From Verrucomicrobiota bacterium (lineage in GTDB: Bacteria; Verrucomicrobiota; Verrucomicrobiia; Verrucomicrobiales; Akkermansiaceae): a stretch of DNA of 64,000 bases. The position numbers and the translations under genes were made by a program. This document shows, in pieces, positions 27,347 to 35,778 of the stretch. Within the stretch, counting starts at the first letter, position 1, and every line of letters starts with the position of its first letter. Under the pieces are notes generated by a model. It saw nothing but the letters and a program-made list of their open reading frames with translations, was not told where the DNA came from and did no database searches. The DNA lies in the NCBI GenBank assembly GCA_026397725.1, contig JAPLUI010000186.1:1-64000 (forward strand), in the 5' to 3' direction.

Positions 27347-28147
27347 ATGCCGAAGATCGCCATGCTGTCCGACATTCACGCCAATGATCCGGCGTTGAAG
27401 GCGGTCTTGCGGGAAGTCGCCAAGGCCAAGGCCAGCCGGGTGGTTTTCGGCGGCGATACCGTGGGCTACGGTGCGAGTTCCAATGCCTGCGTCGAGCGGG
27501 TGCGCACGATGGGCGGCGAGAGCGTGATGGGAAATCACGATTTCTACACCAACCACATCCGCCGGGATCGCTCAGCCTTGCCCAACAACCGCGATTGGCG
27601 GAAAAATCCGGTCTGGGCCGGCGTGGAGGAAGCGGCCCGGACCATGAGCGATGAGAACGCGGCCTGGCTGCGCGATCTGCCGTGGTTGCTGGATGTTCCC
27701 GGCGGCGTGGTGGCCCATGCCGCACTGCATCAACCGGAGGAATGGCCGTATCTGCGCTCCCTGACCGAGGCGTTTCCCACCTTGGACATCTTGCGCGAGT
27801 CCGCTTGTGGAATCGGCTTTTTCGGCCACACCCACCGGCAGGAATTGTTTTTCGACGCTGCCGAGGCGGTGACCCCGGAGCGGATCAATCAAACGCGGGT
27901 GCATCTGCCCGAGGGCGTGGTCTGTGCGGTCATGCTCGGCTCCGTCGGCCAACCCCGCGACGGCGATCTCCGCGCAGGCTGGACCCTCTGGGACTCGGAC
28001 ACCCGGGTGCTGGAATTCCGCCGCACCGAGTACCCCGCGCTGGAAGCCGCACACGACATCATCGCCGCCGACCTGCCGGTGGAATCCGCGCTGCGCCTCC
28101 TCGATGAACCCACCGCCCGCAACTTCCGCCGAATGCTCGGGTCCTGA
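27347..28147 (+). CDS. Metallophosphoesterase (calcineurin-like)
   Basis: 266 residues. The full metal-binding series is present: SDIHAN (residues 8-13), GGDTVGYG, VMGNHDF, and the C-terminal GFFGHTHRQ. Close relatives are YfcE/PP-family cytosolic phosphatases and phosphodiesterases; the substrate cannot be told from sequence. It has no signal peptide. The ATG at 27347 begins MPKIAMLSDIH, the usual family start. It converges with lysS. Confidence 0.88.
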   Translation: MPKIAMLSDIHANDPALKAVLREVAKAKASRVVFGGDTVGYGASSNACVERVRTMGGESVMGNHDFYTNHIRRDRSALPNNRDWRKNPVWAGVEEAARTMSDENAAWLRDLPWLLDVPGGVVAHAALHQPEEWPYLRSLTEAFPTLDILRESACGIGFFGHTHRQELFFDAAEAVTPERINQTRVHLPEGVVCAVMLGSVGQPRDGDLRAGWTLWDSDTRVLEFRRTEYPALEAAHDIIAADLPVESALRLLDEPTARNFRRMLGS

Positions 28148-28184
28148 CGACGGCCATGGCTGAGCCCGCAGGAACCGGTTTCCC

Positions 28185-28223
28185 GACCCGTCCGACCCGT
28201 CCGACCCGTCCGACCTGTCCGAC
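28185..28223. repeat. 9-bp tandem repeat (gacccgtcc)
   Basis: Three perfect and one variant unit plus a trailing gac lie in the gap between two convergent genes. On the other strand the unit reads gtcggacgg/gtcggacag, sharing the gtcgga core with the repeats at 12571, 42484 and 54505. Confidence 0.85.
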
Positions 28224-28261
28224 TGCGCGGCATCCTCTGGTCTGGCGTCTGGTGTCTGGCC

Positions 28262-29737
28262 CTATTCCTTGCGCTTGAGGAGCGGGAAAAGGACGACGTC
28301 GCGGATGCTCGGGGCACCGGTGAGCATCATGCAGAGGCGGTCCAGGCCGATGCCGATGCCGCCAGCCGGGGGCATGCCGTGTTCGAGGGTTTCGATGAAA
28401 TCGTAATCGACCTTCTGGGTTTCCTCGCCGGATTGGTGTTCGAGGCGCTCGCGTTGCACGTCCGGGTCGTTGAGTTCAGAATAACCGGGCGAGATTTCCT
28501 GGCCGTTGATGATGAGTTCGTAAACCTCCACGGTCGTGCCGCCGGGACTGACCTTGGCCAGCGGCACCAGTTGGCTGGACACCCGGGTGACAAAGCACGG
28601 GTCGAAGGTCTTTTCCTCGACGAGTTTTTCGAAGACCTGCTGAATGACCTCGTGATCCTCCATTTCCTTGGAAATCCGCACGTCGAGGGCCTCGCAGCGC
28701 TGGCGGCGGCCATCGGGTGTTAGAGCGAGGAACTCCGCACCGGCGGCGGCGGCGATGAGATCGTGATAGGCGGCACGCCGCCACGGGCGGGCGAGGTTGA
28801 TGGTGCGGAGGACCTTGCCCTCGTCGTCCTGGTGTTCGATTTGCAGGCCGCCGCAGAAGGTTTCCGCGAGGTGGCAGACGAGTTCCTCGACCAGATCGGC
28901 CATGCCCTCGAAATCGGAAAACGCCCAGTACGCCTCCAGCATGGTGAACTCCGGATTGTGGCGGCGCGAAATCCCCTCGTTGCGGAAACTCCGGTTGAGT
29001 TCGAACAACTTGGTGAAGCCACCGACCAACAGTCGCTTGAGGAACAACTCAGGCGCGATCCGCAGCGTGAGCGGCATGCCCAGGGCATTGTGATGGGTTT
29101 CAAACGGGCGGGCGGCGGCCCCGCCGGCGACATCCTGGAGCATCGGCGTTTCCACTTCCAGAAACCCGCGATCCTGCAGAAAGCGCCGGATTTCGGCAAT
29201 CATCAGCGAGCGCTTCACAAACAACGCGGCACTCGCGGGATTGCCCATCAAATCGAGGTGGCGCTTGCGGTATTTCTGTTCGCGGTCGGCCAGCCCGTGC
29301 CACTTGTCCGGCATCGGCCGCAACGCCTTGGACAACACCGTGAAATTCACCACCCTGATCGTCGGCTCGCCGGTGCGGGTGGTGAAGGTGTCCCCCTCGA
29401 TGCCGATCCAATCCCCGCGATCCAGGCACTTCCAGACGGCGACCTCGTGTTCTGACAGATTTTTGATCCCGACGTAGCCCTGGATCGAGCCATGAATGTC
29501 GCCTACCTGGATGAAGCAGGATTTGCCCATGTCACGCAGCGCGGTGATGCGCCCGGCCACCTTCACATGCAGACCTTCCGCGAAATCCGCGTGCAACGCG
29601 GCGGGGGTGGTGGTCACGTCGAAGCGCGTGCCAAACGGATCGACCCCAAGGTCACGGAGTTTCCCGAGCTTCTCGCGCCGGACGGCGATCAGTTCGGCTT
29701 CGGTGTGGTGGAGGTGCGGGGTGGCGGCGTCGCTCAT
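28262..29737 (-). CDS. lysS: Lysyl-tRNA synthetase, class II
   Basis: 491 residues. It charges tRNA-Lys with lysine in the cytosol. The N-terminal OB-fold anticodon-binding domain (about 55-150, VKVAGRITALRDMGKSCFIQ) is followed by the class II core with motif 2 RNEGISRRHNPEFTMLE and motif 3 GGIGIGLDRLCMML. The ATG at 29737 (MSDAATPHL) is chosen; the frame is open further upstream but lacks family similarity. Confidence 0.97.
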   Translation of the reverse strand: MSDAATPHLHHTEAELIAVRREKLGKLRDLGVDPFGTRFDVTTTPAALHADFAEGLHVKVAGRITALRDMGKSCFIQVGDIHGSIQGYVGIKNLSEHEVAVWKCLDRGDWIGIEGDTFTTRTGEPTIRVVNFTVLSKALRPMPDKWHGLADREQKYRKRHLDLMGNPASAALFVKRSLMIAEIRRFLQDRGFLEVETPMLQDVAGGAAARPFETHHNALGMPLTLRIAPELFLKRLLVGGFTKLFELNRSFRNEGISRRHNPEFTMLEAYWAFSDFEGMADLVEELVCHLAETFCGGLQIEHQDDEGKVLRTINLARPWRRAAYHDLIAAAAGAEFLALTPDGRRQRCEALDVRISKEMEDHEVIQQVFEKLVEEKTFDPCFVTRVSSQLVPLAKVSPGGTTVEVYELIINGQEISPGYSELNDPDVQRERLEHQSGEETQKVDYDFIETLEHGMPPAGGIGIGLDRLCMMLTGAPSIRDVVLFPLLKRKE

Positions 29738-29905
29738 GGCAAACGCAGGCATAAACGGAATCCACTGCGGAAGCAAGGACAGCTTTGGTGAAGACGACGT
29801 GAAAATGCGCATTTGCAGGCCATTGGCGGCCTTGGACCAGAGACGGGGCCACGCGCCGCGACACGCGGCCAGACCGGGCGCGGCGTGATTTGGTTTCTAA
29901 CTTAT

Positions 29906-29934
29906 TTGACTCCGCGGAATTTCGGAATTAAATT
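29906..29934 (+). promoter_or_regulatory. Sigma70-like promoter for the tail-collar/DUF6916 block
   Basis: TTGACT and TAAATT are separated by 17 bp in an AT-rich patch of an otherwise GC-rich gap. They point towards the gene at 30049 with a leader of about 105 nt. The 29738-30048 gap holds no gene. Confidence 0.5.
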
Positions 29935-30048
29935 ACTTCGATTATGGAATTCGATTCATCACCTTCCCATCCTCCGGCCTGCGGGTTGGCTGTTCCGGCC
30001 ACGTTCACTCCGCACGCAAGCCCCCGCATAACCGCTAATTCCAACGCC

Positions 30049-30384
30049 ATGTCGTCCGCCTCTCTCGCGACCATCCTGCCGGCAGACGAGTTGTTTCGCT
30101 TGCAAGTCTTCGCTCCCCTGGTGGACCGACCCATCGCGGTGCGGCGTGGCAGGGAGTGGGTGACGCTGAAGCTCGTGGAAGCCAAGGCCAGCGGCGGGCG
30201 CGGTGCGGGCGAGAAGTTCGCGTTGCTGTTCGCTGGCGGGCTGGAGCAGCCGTTGCAGCAGGGCACGCATGATTTTGAGCATCCGGCGCTCGGCGTTTTT
30301 GAGCTGTTCATCACTCCGGTCATCACGACTTCCCGCGATTCGCTGATGTATGAGGCGGTGATCAATCGCGAGACCGGCGTCTGA
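30049..30384 (+). CDS. DUF6916-family protein (cytoplasmic form)
   Basis: 111 residues without a signal peptide. The conserved end of the family is visible: FALLFAGGLEQPLQQGTHDF, then EHPALGVFELFITPV. This pattern closely resembles that of a second, Tat-exported copy at 31537. DUF6916 proteins are small, of unknown function, and typically found beside tail-collar proteins. Start ATG 30049 (MSSASLATILPADELF) is preferred to 29944, which adds a Pro-rich stretch. First gene of the block; 32 bp before the first tail-collar gene. Confidence 0.7.
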   Translation: MSSASLATILPADELFRLQVFAPLVDRPIAVRRGREWVTLKLVEAKASGGRGAGEKFALLFAGGLEQPLQQGTHDFEHPALGVFELFITPVITTSRDSLMYEAVINRETGV

Positions 30385-30416
30385 CCTACCCCTTTCTTTC
30401 CCAACCCACCCACACT

Positions 30417-30944
30417 ATGGCATCACCCTTCCTAGGCCAGATCATGATGGTCGGCTTCAACTTCTCGCCGCGCGGCTGGGCGCTGTGCAATGGACAAGTC
30501 CTGCCGATCAACCAGAACCAGGCGCTCTTTGCCATTCTAGGTATCACTTACGGCGGCAATGGCACGATCAACTTTGCGCTCCCCAACCTGCAAGGGCGTG
30601 CGCCGATGCATCCGGGCACCGGGCCCGGGATCAGCGCGACCCTCGGCCAGACCCTCGGCGAGGAGAACCACACGCTGCTCACCGCGGAGATGCCAGCGCA
30701 CGGCCACGGCGGGGCCGTCTTGGGCACGCAGACATGCAGCACGGCCGCAGGGGCGAGCAATCTCCCCAGTGGCAACTTCCCCGCCGTGACCCCGCGCCCG
30801 CTTTATGCCAATGCGCCCAATGGCAACCTCGGTGCCGCGAGCACCGGTCAAGCCGGGGGCAGTCAGGCCCACAACAACGTCCAGCCCTACCTAGCGCTCA
30901 ACTTCGTCATCGCCCTGACAGGCATCTTCCCTTCCCGGAACTGA
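30417..30944 (+). CDS. Phage tail-collar domain protein 1 (MdpB-like)
   Basis: 175 residues. FLGQIMMVGFNFSPRGWALC is the start of the phage tail-collar domain (about 6-60), followed by LPINQNQALFAILG and TYGGNGTINFALPNLQGRA. The C-terminus ends NFVIALTGIFPSRN. The family includes the microcystin-dependent protein MdpB and phage T4 gp12-like fibre parts; bacterial stand-alone copies are of unknown function. No signal peptide. Two further copies of identical length follow, interleaved with DUF6916. Confidence 0.85.
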   Translation: MASPFLGQIMMVGFNFSPRGWALCNGQVLPINQNQALFAILGITYGGNGTINFALPNLQGRAPMHPGTGPGISATLGQTLGEENHTLLTAEMPAHGHGGAVLGTQTCSTAAGASNLPSGNFPAVTPRPLYANAPNGNLGAASTGQAGGSQAHNNVQPYLALNFVIALTGIFPSRN

Positions 30945-30985
30945 TCGCGGGAACCCGCTCCATATCACCCTTCACCGCTTCCACC

Positions 30986-31513
30986 ATGGCCTCCCCCTTC
31001 ATTGGCGAAATCATCATGTTTGCTGGCAACTTTGCGCCCAAGAACTACGCCTTCTGCAACGGCCAGCTCATGAACATCGCACAAAACACCGCGCTGTTCA
31101 GCATTCTCGGCACCACCTATGGCGGCAATGGCACGGCCAACTTCGGGCTGCCCAACCTCCAGGGAAGCCTGCCCGTAGGCTATGGACAAGGCCCCGGCAG
31201 GTCAAACTACGTGCTCGGCCAAACCGGCGGCGCGGCCGTAGTGACGCTCACCGCCGCCCAATTGCCTGTGCATACGCACCAGTCCGCGGTCAATGCAGCC
31301 ACTGCCCCTACCACGGCCAACCCCGTCGGAGCCTATCCCGCCACCCCGGCCAGCGGCACGCCGTATGCCGGCACCGGCGGGGCGAGCATGGCGGCAGGTG
31401 CCTCCGGCAGTCTCGGCAGCGTCGGCGGCAGCCAACCACATAACAACCTGATGCCATCGCTGTGCGTGAACTTCGTCATCGCCCTGTTCGGCATCTTCCC
31501 ATCCCGCAACTAA
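30986..31513 (+). CDS. Phage tail-collar domain protein 2 (MdpB-like)
   Basis: 175 residues, a paralogue of its neighbours: FIGEIIMFAGNFAPKNYAFC at the N-terminus, TTYGGNGTANFGLPNLQG in the collar, and NFVIALFGIFPSRN at the C-terminus. The middle (about 90-150) is Ala/Gly/Thr-rich and the least conserved. The reading frame is open far upstream through the first copy, but the ATG at 30986 aligns with the paralogues. It lies 41 bp after copy 1. Confidence 0.85.
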   Translation: MASPFIGEIIMFAGNFAPKNYAFCNGQLMNIAQNTALFSILGTTYGGNGTANFGLPNLQGSLPVGYGQGPGRSNYVLGQTGGAAVVTLTAAQLPVHTHQSAVNAATAPTTANPVGAYPATPASGTPYAGTGGASMAAGASGSLGSVGGSQPHNNLMPSLCVNFVIALFGIFPSRN

Positions 31514-31536
31514 CCTTCAGTTCCTACTTTCCCGCC

Positions 31537-32025
31537 ATGGATGCCTCCAGTTCGCCGAGCGAAGCCACACTTAGTGCAAACAGTTCCCGCCGCACCTTCC
31601 TGGTCCGCGCCGCCGCCTTCGGTGTGGTGCCGCTCGCCCTCGGTCTGTTGGTGAATCAGCAGCGGGATTTTCTCGCGCCAGCCATGAAGGCCGCTGCGTC
31701 CGGTGCCCCACCGCTCGGCTTGGATCGCTTCGTGCCGCTCATCGGTTCGACGTTTGTTGCCGCAGCCACCCCCGCCGGACCTGCGCTGAGGCTGGTGCTG
31801 GCCAAAGCCGATGCCTTGAAACACCACCGACCCGGCGTAGCGGAGCAGTTTTCGCTGCGCTTCATCGCTCCCGCGGGGCATTCGTTCGACAGCCGCATTT
31901 ACCAACTGGAACACCCCGCACTCGGCAGCATGGAGTTGTTCATCACCGCAGTCGGCTCGGCCATCATCCGTGGCGAGCAGCAGAATGGCGAGGCCATCAT
32001 CAACTTCGTGCGTCGTCCGGCCTGA
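31537..32025 (+). CDS. DUF6916-family protein with Tat signal
   Basis: 162 residues. The N-terminus has a twin-arginine motif (NSSRRTFLVRAAAFG) followed by a hydrophobic segment, so export by Tat is likely. The C-terminal half matches the cytoplasmic copy: FSLRFIAPAGHSFDSRIYQL, EHPALGSMELFITAV. The pair of forms, one exported and one not, within one block is notable. Start ATG at 31537; 23 bp after the previous gene. Function unknown. Confidence 0.7.
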   Translation: MDASSSPSEATLSANSSRRTFLVRAAAFGVVPLALGLLVNQQRDFLAPAMKAAASGAPPLGLDRFVPLIGSTFVAAATPAGPALRLVLAKADALKHHRPGVAEQFSLRFIAPAGHSFDSRIYQLEHPALGSMELFITAVGSAIIRGEQQNGEAIINFVRRPA

Positions 32026-32058
32026 GTTTCGTTCCTTCACCCTTGGCTTCCCACCCTT

Positions 32059-32586
32059 ATGTCAACCCCCTTTCTCGGTGAAATCAAGTTGTTCGCTGGC
32101 AATTTCGCTCCCGTCGGTTACCACATTTGCGATGGCTCACTGCTTGCCATCAGTCAAAACGACGCCCTGTTCGCGCTGCTCGGCACCATGTTCGGTGGCG
32201 ATGGCATCCAAACGTTCGCCCTGCCGGATCTGCGCGGACGGGTGCCCGTCCACATGGGAACGGGAGCCGGTTTGTCCACCCGCATCATCGGACAAGTCGG
32301 CGGCGAGGAAAACCACACGCTGCTTACCGCGGAGATGCCCGCGCACTCGCACACCACTCCCGCGACACGGGCAAGCAGCCAGCCCGCCACCGAGACGGAT
32401 CCGGCAGGCCGCGTCTTCGCCGTGCCCACGGATGGCGGCCTGACCTACGGTGCCACGGCCAGCGTCAGTCTCGGCGGCACCGCCACCGCCAGTAATGGCG
32501 GCGGTCAGGCACACAACAATCTGCAGCCATACGCCTGCGTCAACATGATCATCGCCTTGGAAGGCATCTTCCCGTCCCGCAACTGA
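32059..32586 (+). CDS. Phage tail-collar domain protein 3 (MdpB-like)
   Basis: 175 residues, third paralogue: FLGEIKLFAGNFAPVGYHIC, LAISQNDALFALLGTMFGG, FALPDLRGRVPVHMG, and the end NMIIALEGIFPSRN. It shares the EENHTLLTAEMPAHSH segment with copy 1. Located 33 bp after the Tat-type DUF6916 gene and 49 bp before the large exported protein. Probably one transcript from 29906. Confidence 0.85.
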   Translation: MSTPFLGEIKLFAGNFAPVGYHICDGSLLAISQNDALFALLGTMFGGDGIQTFALPDLRGRVPVHMGTGAGLSTRIIGQVGGEENHTLLTAEMPAHSHTTPATRASSQPATETDPAGRVFAVPTDGGLTYGATASVSLGGTATASNGGGQAHNNLQPYACVNMIIALEGIFPSRN

Positions 32587-32635
32587 GGGGTTCGCCGCCC
32601 GGCCGCAACGCAAACATCCAACTTTTTTGCCACTC

Positions 32636-34438
32636 ATGAAACCCCTTCCACCGCCGCGCCATGGCTGCCTCAGAAGACTTCTCGCCACCCTGCTGCTGAC
32701 GGCGACCGCCGCCAGCGCCGCTCCCATGCTCAACTGGAGCGCAACGGTGGACACCGGGGCCGCCGTCGCCGACCGCGCCAAAGCCGTCGGCGTGATGACC
32801 ACCGGCGACGTCATCGCTGTCTCGCAGATCGGCGCGGGGACCGCCGCGCAGATTCGGGTCCAGCGCCTCGCCGGCGGCACCGGCACGGCGATGTGGACGC
32901 GGGATGTCGGTACGGCTGGAATGGCCGATGACGCCGCGGCAATCGCCATCGTGCCGGCGTCGGGCGCTGCCTATGTCGCGGCCCGCGCCGCGACGGCTGC
33001 CAGCGGCTTGGATTGGCTCGTCTTCAAGGTCAAGGGGACCGACGGCACCCTTGACTGGGCTAGCAATTTCACCTACAGCATCGCAGGCAACGATGAACCC
33101 CGTGCGATCGCGCTCACCTCGGACGGGAACCTTGCCGTCGCAGGCATGGAAACCAACCCGACCAGCGGACAGGGCCGTCTGCGCGTGACAAAGCTCAATG
33201 CCACCACCGGTACGCAGATGTGGAATTACACCAGCCCTACCGATGACACGGATGCATTTTGTGTGGGAAGCGACGCAACGGGCAACGTGATCGCCGCCGG
33301 GCGCATTGGCCTCGATGCCTACACGGTCAGTCTGTCGAGTGCGGGCTTGGTGAACTGGACGCAGACCTACAACGGCGCCGGCAATGGAAATGATGCTTGG
33401 AACGCCATCACGGTGTTTCCCAATGGCGATATGGCCGTCGCAGGCTACGTGACCGGTTCGAGCGGCGGACAAAACTTCGCGGTTGCCCGCTATGCCGCGG
33501 CTGGCGGCAGCCCCGCCTGGGTGCGCGAGATCAATGGGACCGCCAACGGCAGCGACATGGCCTTCGACGCCACCAACGACGGCACGGATGTCGTTGCCGC
33601 AGGTCTGCTGCGCGACACAACCCATGGTCAGACGGCTTGCGTTGCCAAGCTGGCGGGGGCGAGTGGCACGCTGACCTGGTCCAATTCCGTCAACGGCACC
33701 AACGCTGTCCTCGAGGCCACCAACGCGTTCTTTGCCGTGCGCATGTTGGGCACGGAGATTGTCGCCGCAGGCACCCAGGCCGATGCCACGCACCAAGCCA
33801 ATATCCTCATCAGCCGGTTTTCGGCCGCCGGCGTGCTACAGGAATCCACCGTGTTTGACGGTACCGGCCACAACGACATGCTGCTCTCCAAGAGCCTGCT
33901 GGCAACGGCCAGCACTTCGACTTTCGTGGTCGGCGGCGACAGCGAGAATACCACCGCCATCAGCAACGGCGCACTGTTTTCCTATGCGCATGGCGCCGTG
34001 GACCATTGGCGGCTGGTCACCCTGGGAAGCACGACCAACACGGGCAATGCCGCCGACGCTGCCGACCCGAACCACAACGGCATCAGCAATCTGCTCGAAT
34101 ACGCCCTCAACGGGGATCCGCTCGGCACCACCACCGGCACCGGCATCCTCCCCAAGGTTTCCCGCAGCGGCACCAACCACCTGCAACTCGCGTTCGCCCG
34201 CTATCTGGACCGCACGGATCTCAGTCTGACCGTGCAGGCCAGCGACACCCTCAATGGCACTTGGACCGACTTGGCACAAAGCGTGAACGGCGCAGCCTTC
34301 ACCCTGCTCAGCGGCGCGGCGACCGTAACCGAGTCCGGAACCGGCAACAGCCGGTCGGTGACCGCAAGCGACCTCTATCTGATAACCGATCCCGCCCACC
34401 GGCACCGCTTCATGCGTTTGAAAGCGACGCTGCCGTGA
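32636..34438 (+). CDS. Large exported propeller-like protein
   Basis: 600 residues. A signal peptide (about 1-28) is followed by repeating units of about 55-60 residues with phrases such as GDVIAVSQIGAG, GNLAVAGMETNP, GNVIAAGRIG and GDMAVAGYVTGSS. These suggest a beta-propeller of the SBBP/YVTN kind (about 35-450). The C-terminal 150 residues contain DPNHNGISNLLEYAL, a Ca-binding-like hinge, then a beta module (TVQASDTLNGTWTDL ... FMRLKATLP). That module type is also present in the proteins at 39899 and 44239. It ends the tail-collar block. The exact function is unknown. Confidence 0.7.
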   Translation: MKPLPPPRHGCLRRLLATLLLTATAASAAPMLNWSATVDTGAAVADRAKAVGVMTTGDVIAVSQIGAGTAAQIRVQRLAGGTGTAMWTRDVGTAGMADDAAAIAIVPASGAAYVAARAATAASGLDWLVFKVKGTDGTLDWASNFTYSIAGNDEPRAIALTSDGNLAVAGMETNPTSGQGRLRVTKLNATTGTQMWNYTSPTDDTDAFCVGSDATGNVIAAGRIGLDAYTVSLSSAGLVNWTQTYNGAGNGNDAWNAITVFPNGDMAVAGYVTGSSGGQNFAVARYAAAGGSPAWVREINGTANGSDMAFDATNDGTDVVAAGLLRDTTHGQTACVAKLAGASGTLTWSNSVNGTNAVLEATNAFFAVRMLGTEIVAAGTQADATHQANILISRFSAAGVLQESTVFDGTGHNDMLLSKSLLATASTSTFVVGGDSENTTAISNGALFSYAHGAVDHWRLVTLGSTTNTGNAADAADPNHNGISNLLEYALNGDPLGTTTGTGILPKVSRSGTNHLQLAFARYLDRTDLSLTVQASDTLNGTWTDLAQSVNGAAFTLLSGAATVTESGTGNSRSVTASDLYLITDPAHRHRFMRLKATLP

Positions 34439-34509
34439 GTGGGGTCCGATTGACACCGCCGGAGTCGGCACGCTCACCGCGATGGCTTTCCCGCCGCAAA
34501 CCCGAAACC

Positions 34510-35595
34510 TCACCCGATTCCCTTCTTCAAATCTCTAACACTCCAGATGATTCCGGCTGCGGCCGCCGCATTGCCCCGCAATTTCCGCGCCCCGCTCGTG
34601 CGCTTCCCGCCAAAACCATCCCTGCACGCCCGGAACACCCCGTCCACAAACTCCCGACTCCCGAGCACCGCCCCATCCGTGAAATACCTCACCCGGCACC
34701 GCAGCATCTTCCCCAGCGCCACGTCCCGGCTGTGCTCCAGTTGGGCCAGTTCCGCTTCCACCGCTTCCTTCTTCATGCCTTTCCTAACCACCTTCACCTC
34801 AATGCCGCCCCCGGCACCGCTCACTTCCTTCAACCGCTCCTCGCCCTCGGCCAACAATATCATCCGGTATTCCTTCGACACCTTGCCCGCCCAGTGTCGC
34901 GCGTCCGCCTCGTAACCCTTGTGCGCCATCAACGCCCGGACCAAACCCGCCCGCGCCTTCTTGCCGTCGCCTCTTGACCCGCCGCCCATCGCCTCACCAT
35001 AACTGCTCCAGCGGTAATCCGCCGGGTCCGCCACCATCCCGGCCCGCACCGGATTCAAGTCGATGTAGGCGGCCATCGTCCGCGCCGCGATGCCGTCCTC
35101 CACCAGTACGCTCTTGAACACATCCTCCCACAGCCCGCCGGTGCGTTCGTGCTTGCGGTTGAACCACTGGGTGAAGCGTTGCATGAACCCCTTCATGAAC
35201 TCGCTCAAACTGTGCATCCGGTAGGTGAACCGCGCGTGCAATTCGCCGACTGCCGCCTCATTTCCCGACTTCCGGCACTCCCCCAGCCGCTTCGCCACCT
35301 CCGCCACGAAGGCCTCGCTGTAGAGAAACCTCAGCCGCTTCAGCAAGTCCGCATCCGAGAATCCGCCCGCCGGCAACGGCGGCACCTCCAGCAACAGGTG
35401 AAAATGATTGCTCATGAAGCAGTAAGCCAGCACCCGGCAGCCCGAGAAATTCTCATACATCCGCATGAATGTTCGCTGTTGCTCCTTCTCCTCCCGTCCA
35501 AAGGCAAACCGCCGCTCCACCACGCGGCTCAGGCAGTGGTAGATCGCCGGCTTCTCCGTCGAGTCCTTCCAGGGGGCGATGAATCGTGCGTGCAT
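34510..35595 (-). mobile_element. REP-associated tyrosine transposase (Y1_Tnp/RAYT), single-gene element
   Basis: 361 residues. The HUH metal motif is in CFMSNHFHLLLEVPP and the catalytic-tyrosine helix in TMAAYIDLNPVRAGMV (with the family WSSYGEA after it). These enzymes nick and join single-stranded DNA and mobilise or maintain REP hairpins. The protein is longer than the usual 150-230 residues: the C-terminal 120 residues hold a Chromosomal-replication-initiator-like or HTH-type region that was not resolved. A hairpin lies just upstream at 35643. No terminal inverted repeats are seen, consistent with a domesticated RAYT. Confidence 0.85.
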
Positions 35596-35642
35596 GGCTA
35601 TTGGGGGGGTGGGCTTTGGGGGGTTGGGCTATCGGTGGTGAT

Positions 35643-35660
35643 GTGGCGCTCCGCCGCCAC
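35643..35660. repeat. Short hairpin upstream of the RAYT gene
   Basis: gtggcg and cgccac are separated by 6 nt (ctccgc), about 50 bp before the transposase start. It is the size of a REP half-element and could be a target or operator of the enzyme. Confidence 0.45.
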
Positions 35661-35778
35661 TCTGGCACCGATTTCATGCCGACGCAAGGACTTTTTGATA
35701 AAAGGAGACTCCTTTTGTCAGGCTGGCGCTGTGGCGCTGAATCGTTACGTCGCATGGGATTTGACTGTTAGGTAACAA

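Noticed and set aside
30417..32586. Prophage
   Set aside because: Only tail-collar proteins are present; no capsid, portal, terminase, integrase or lysis genes, and DUF6916 neighbours indicate a bacterial locus.
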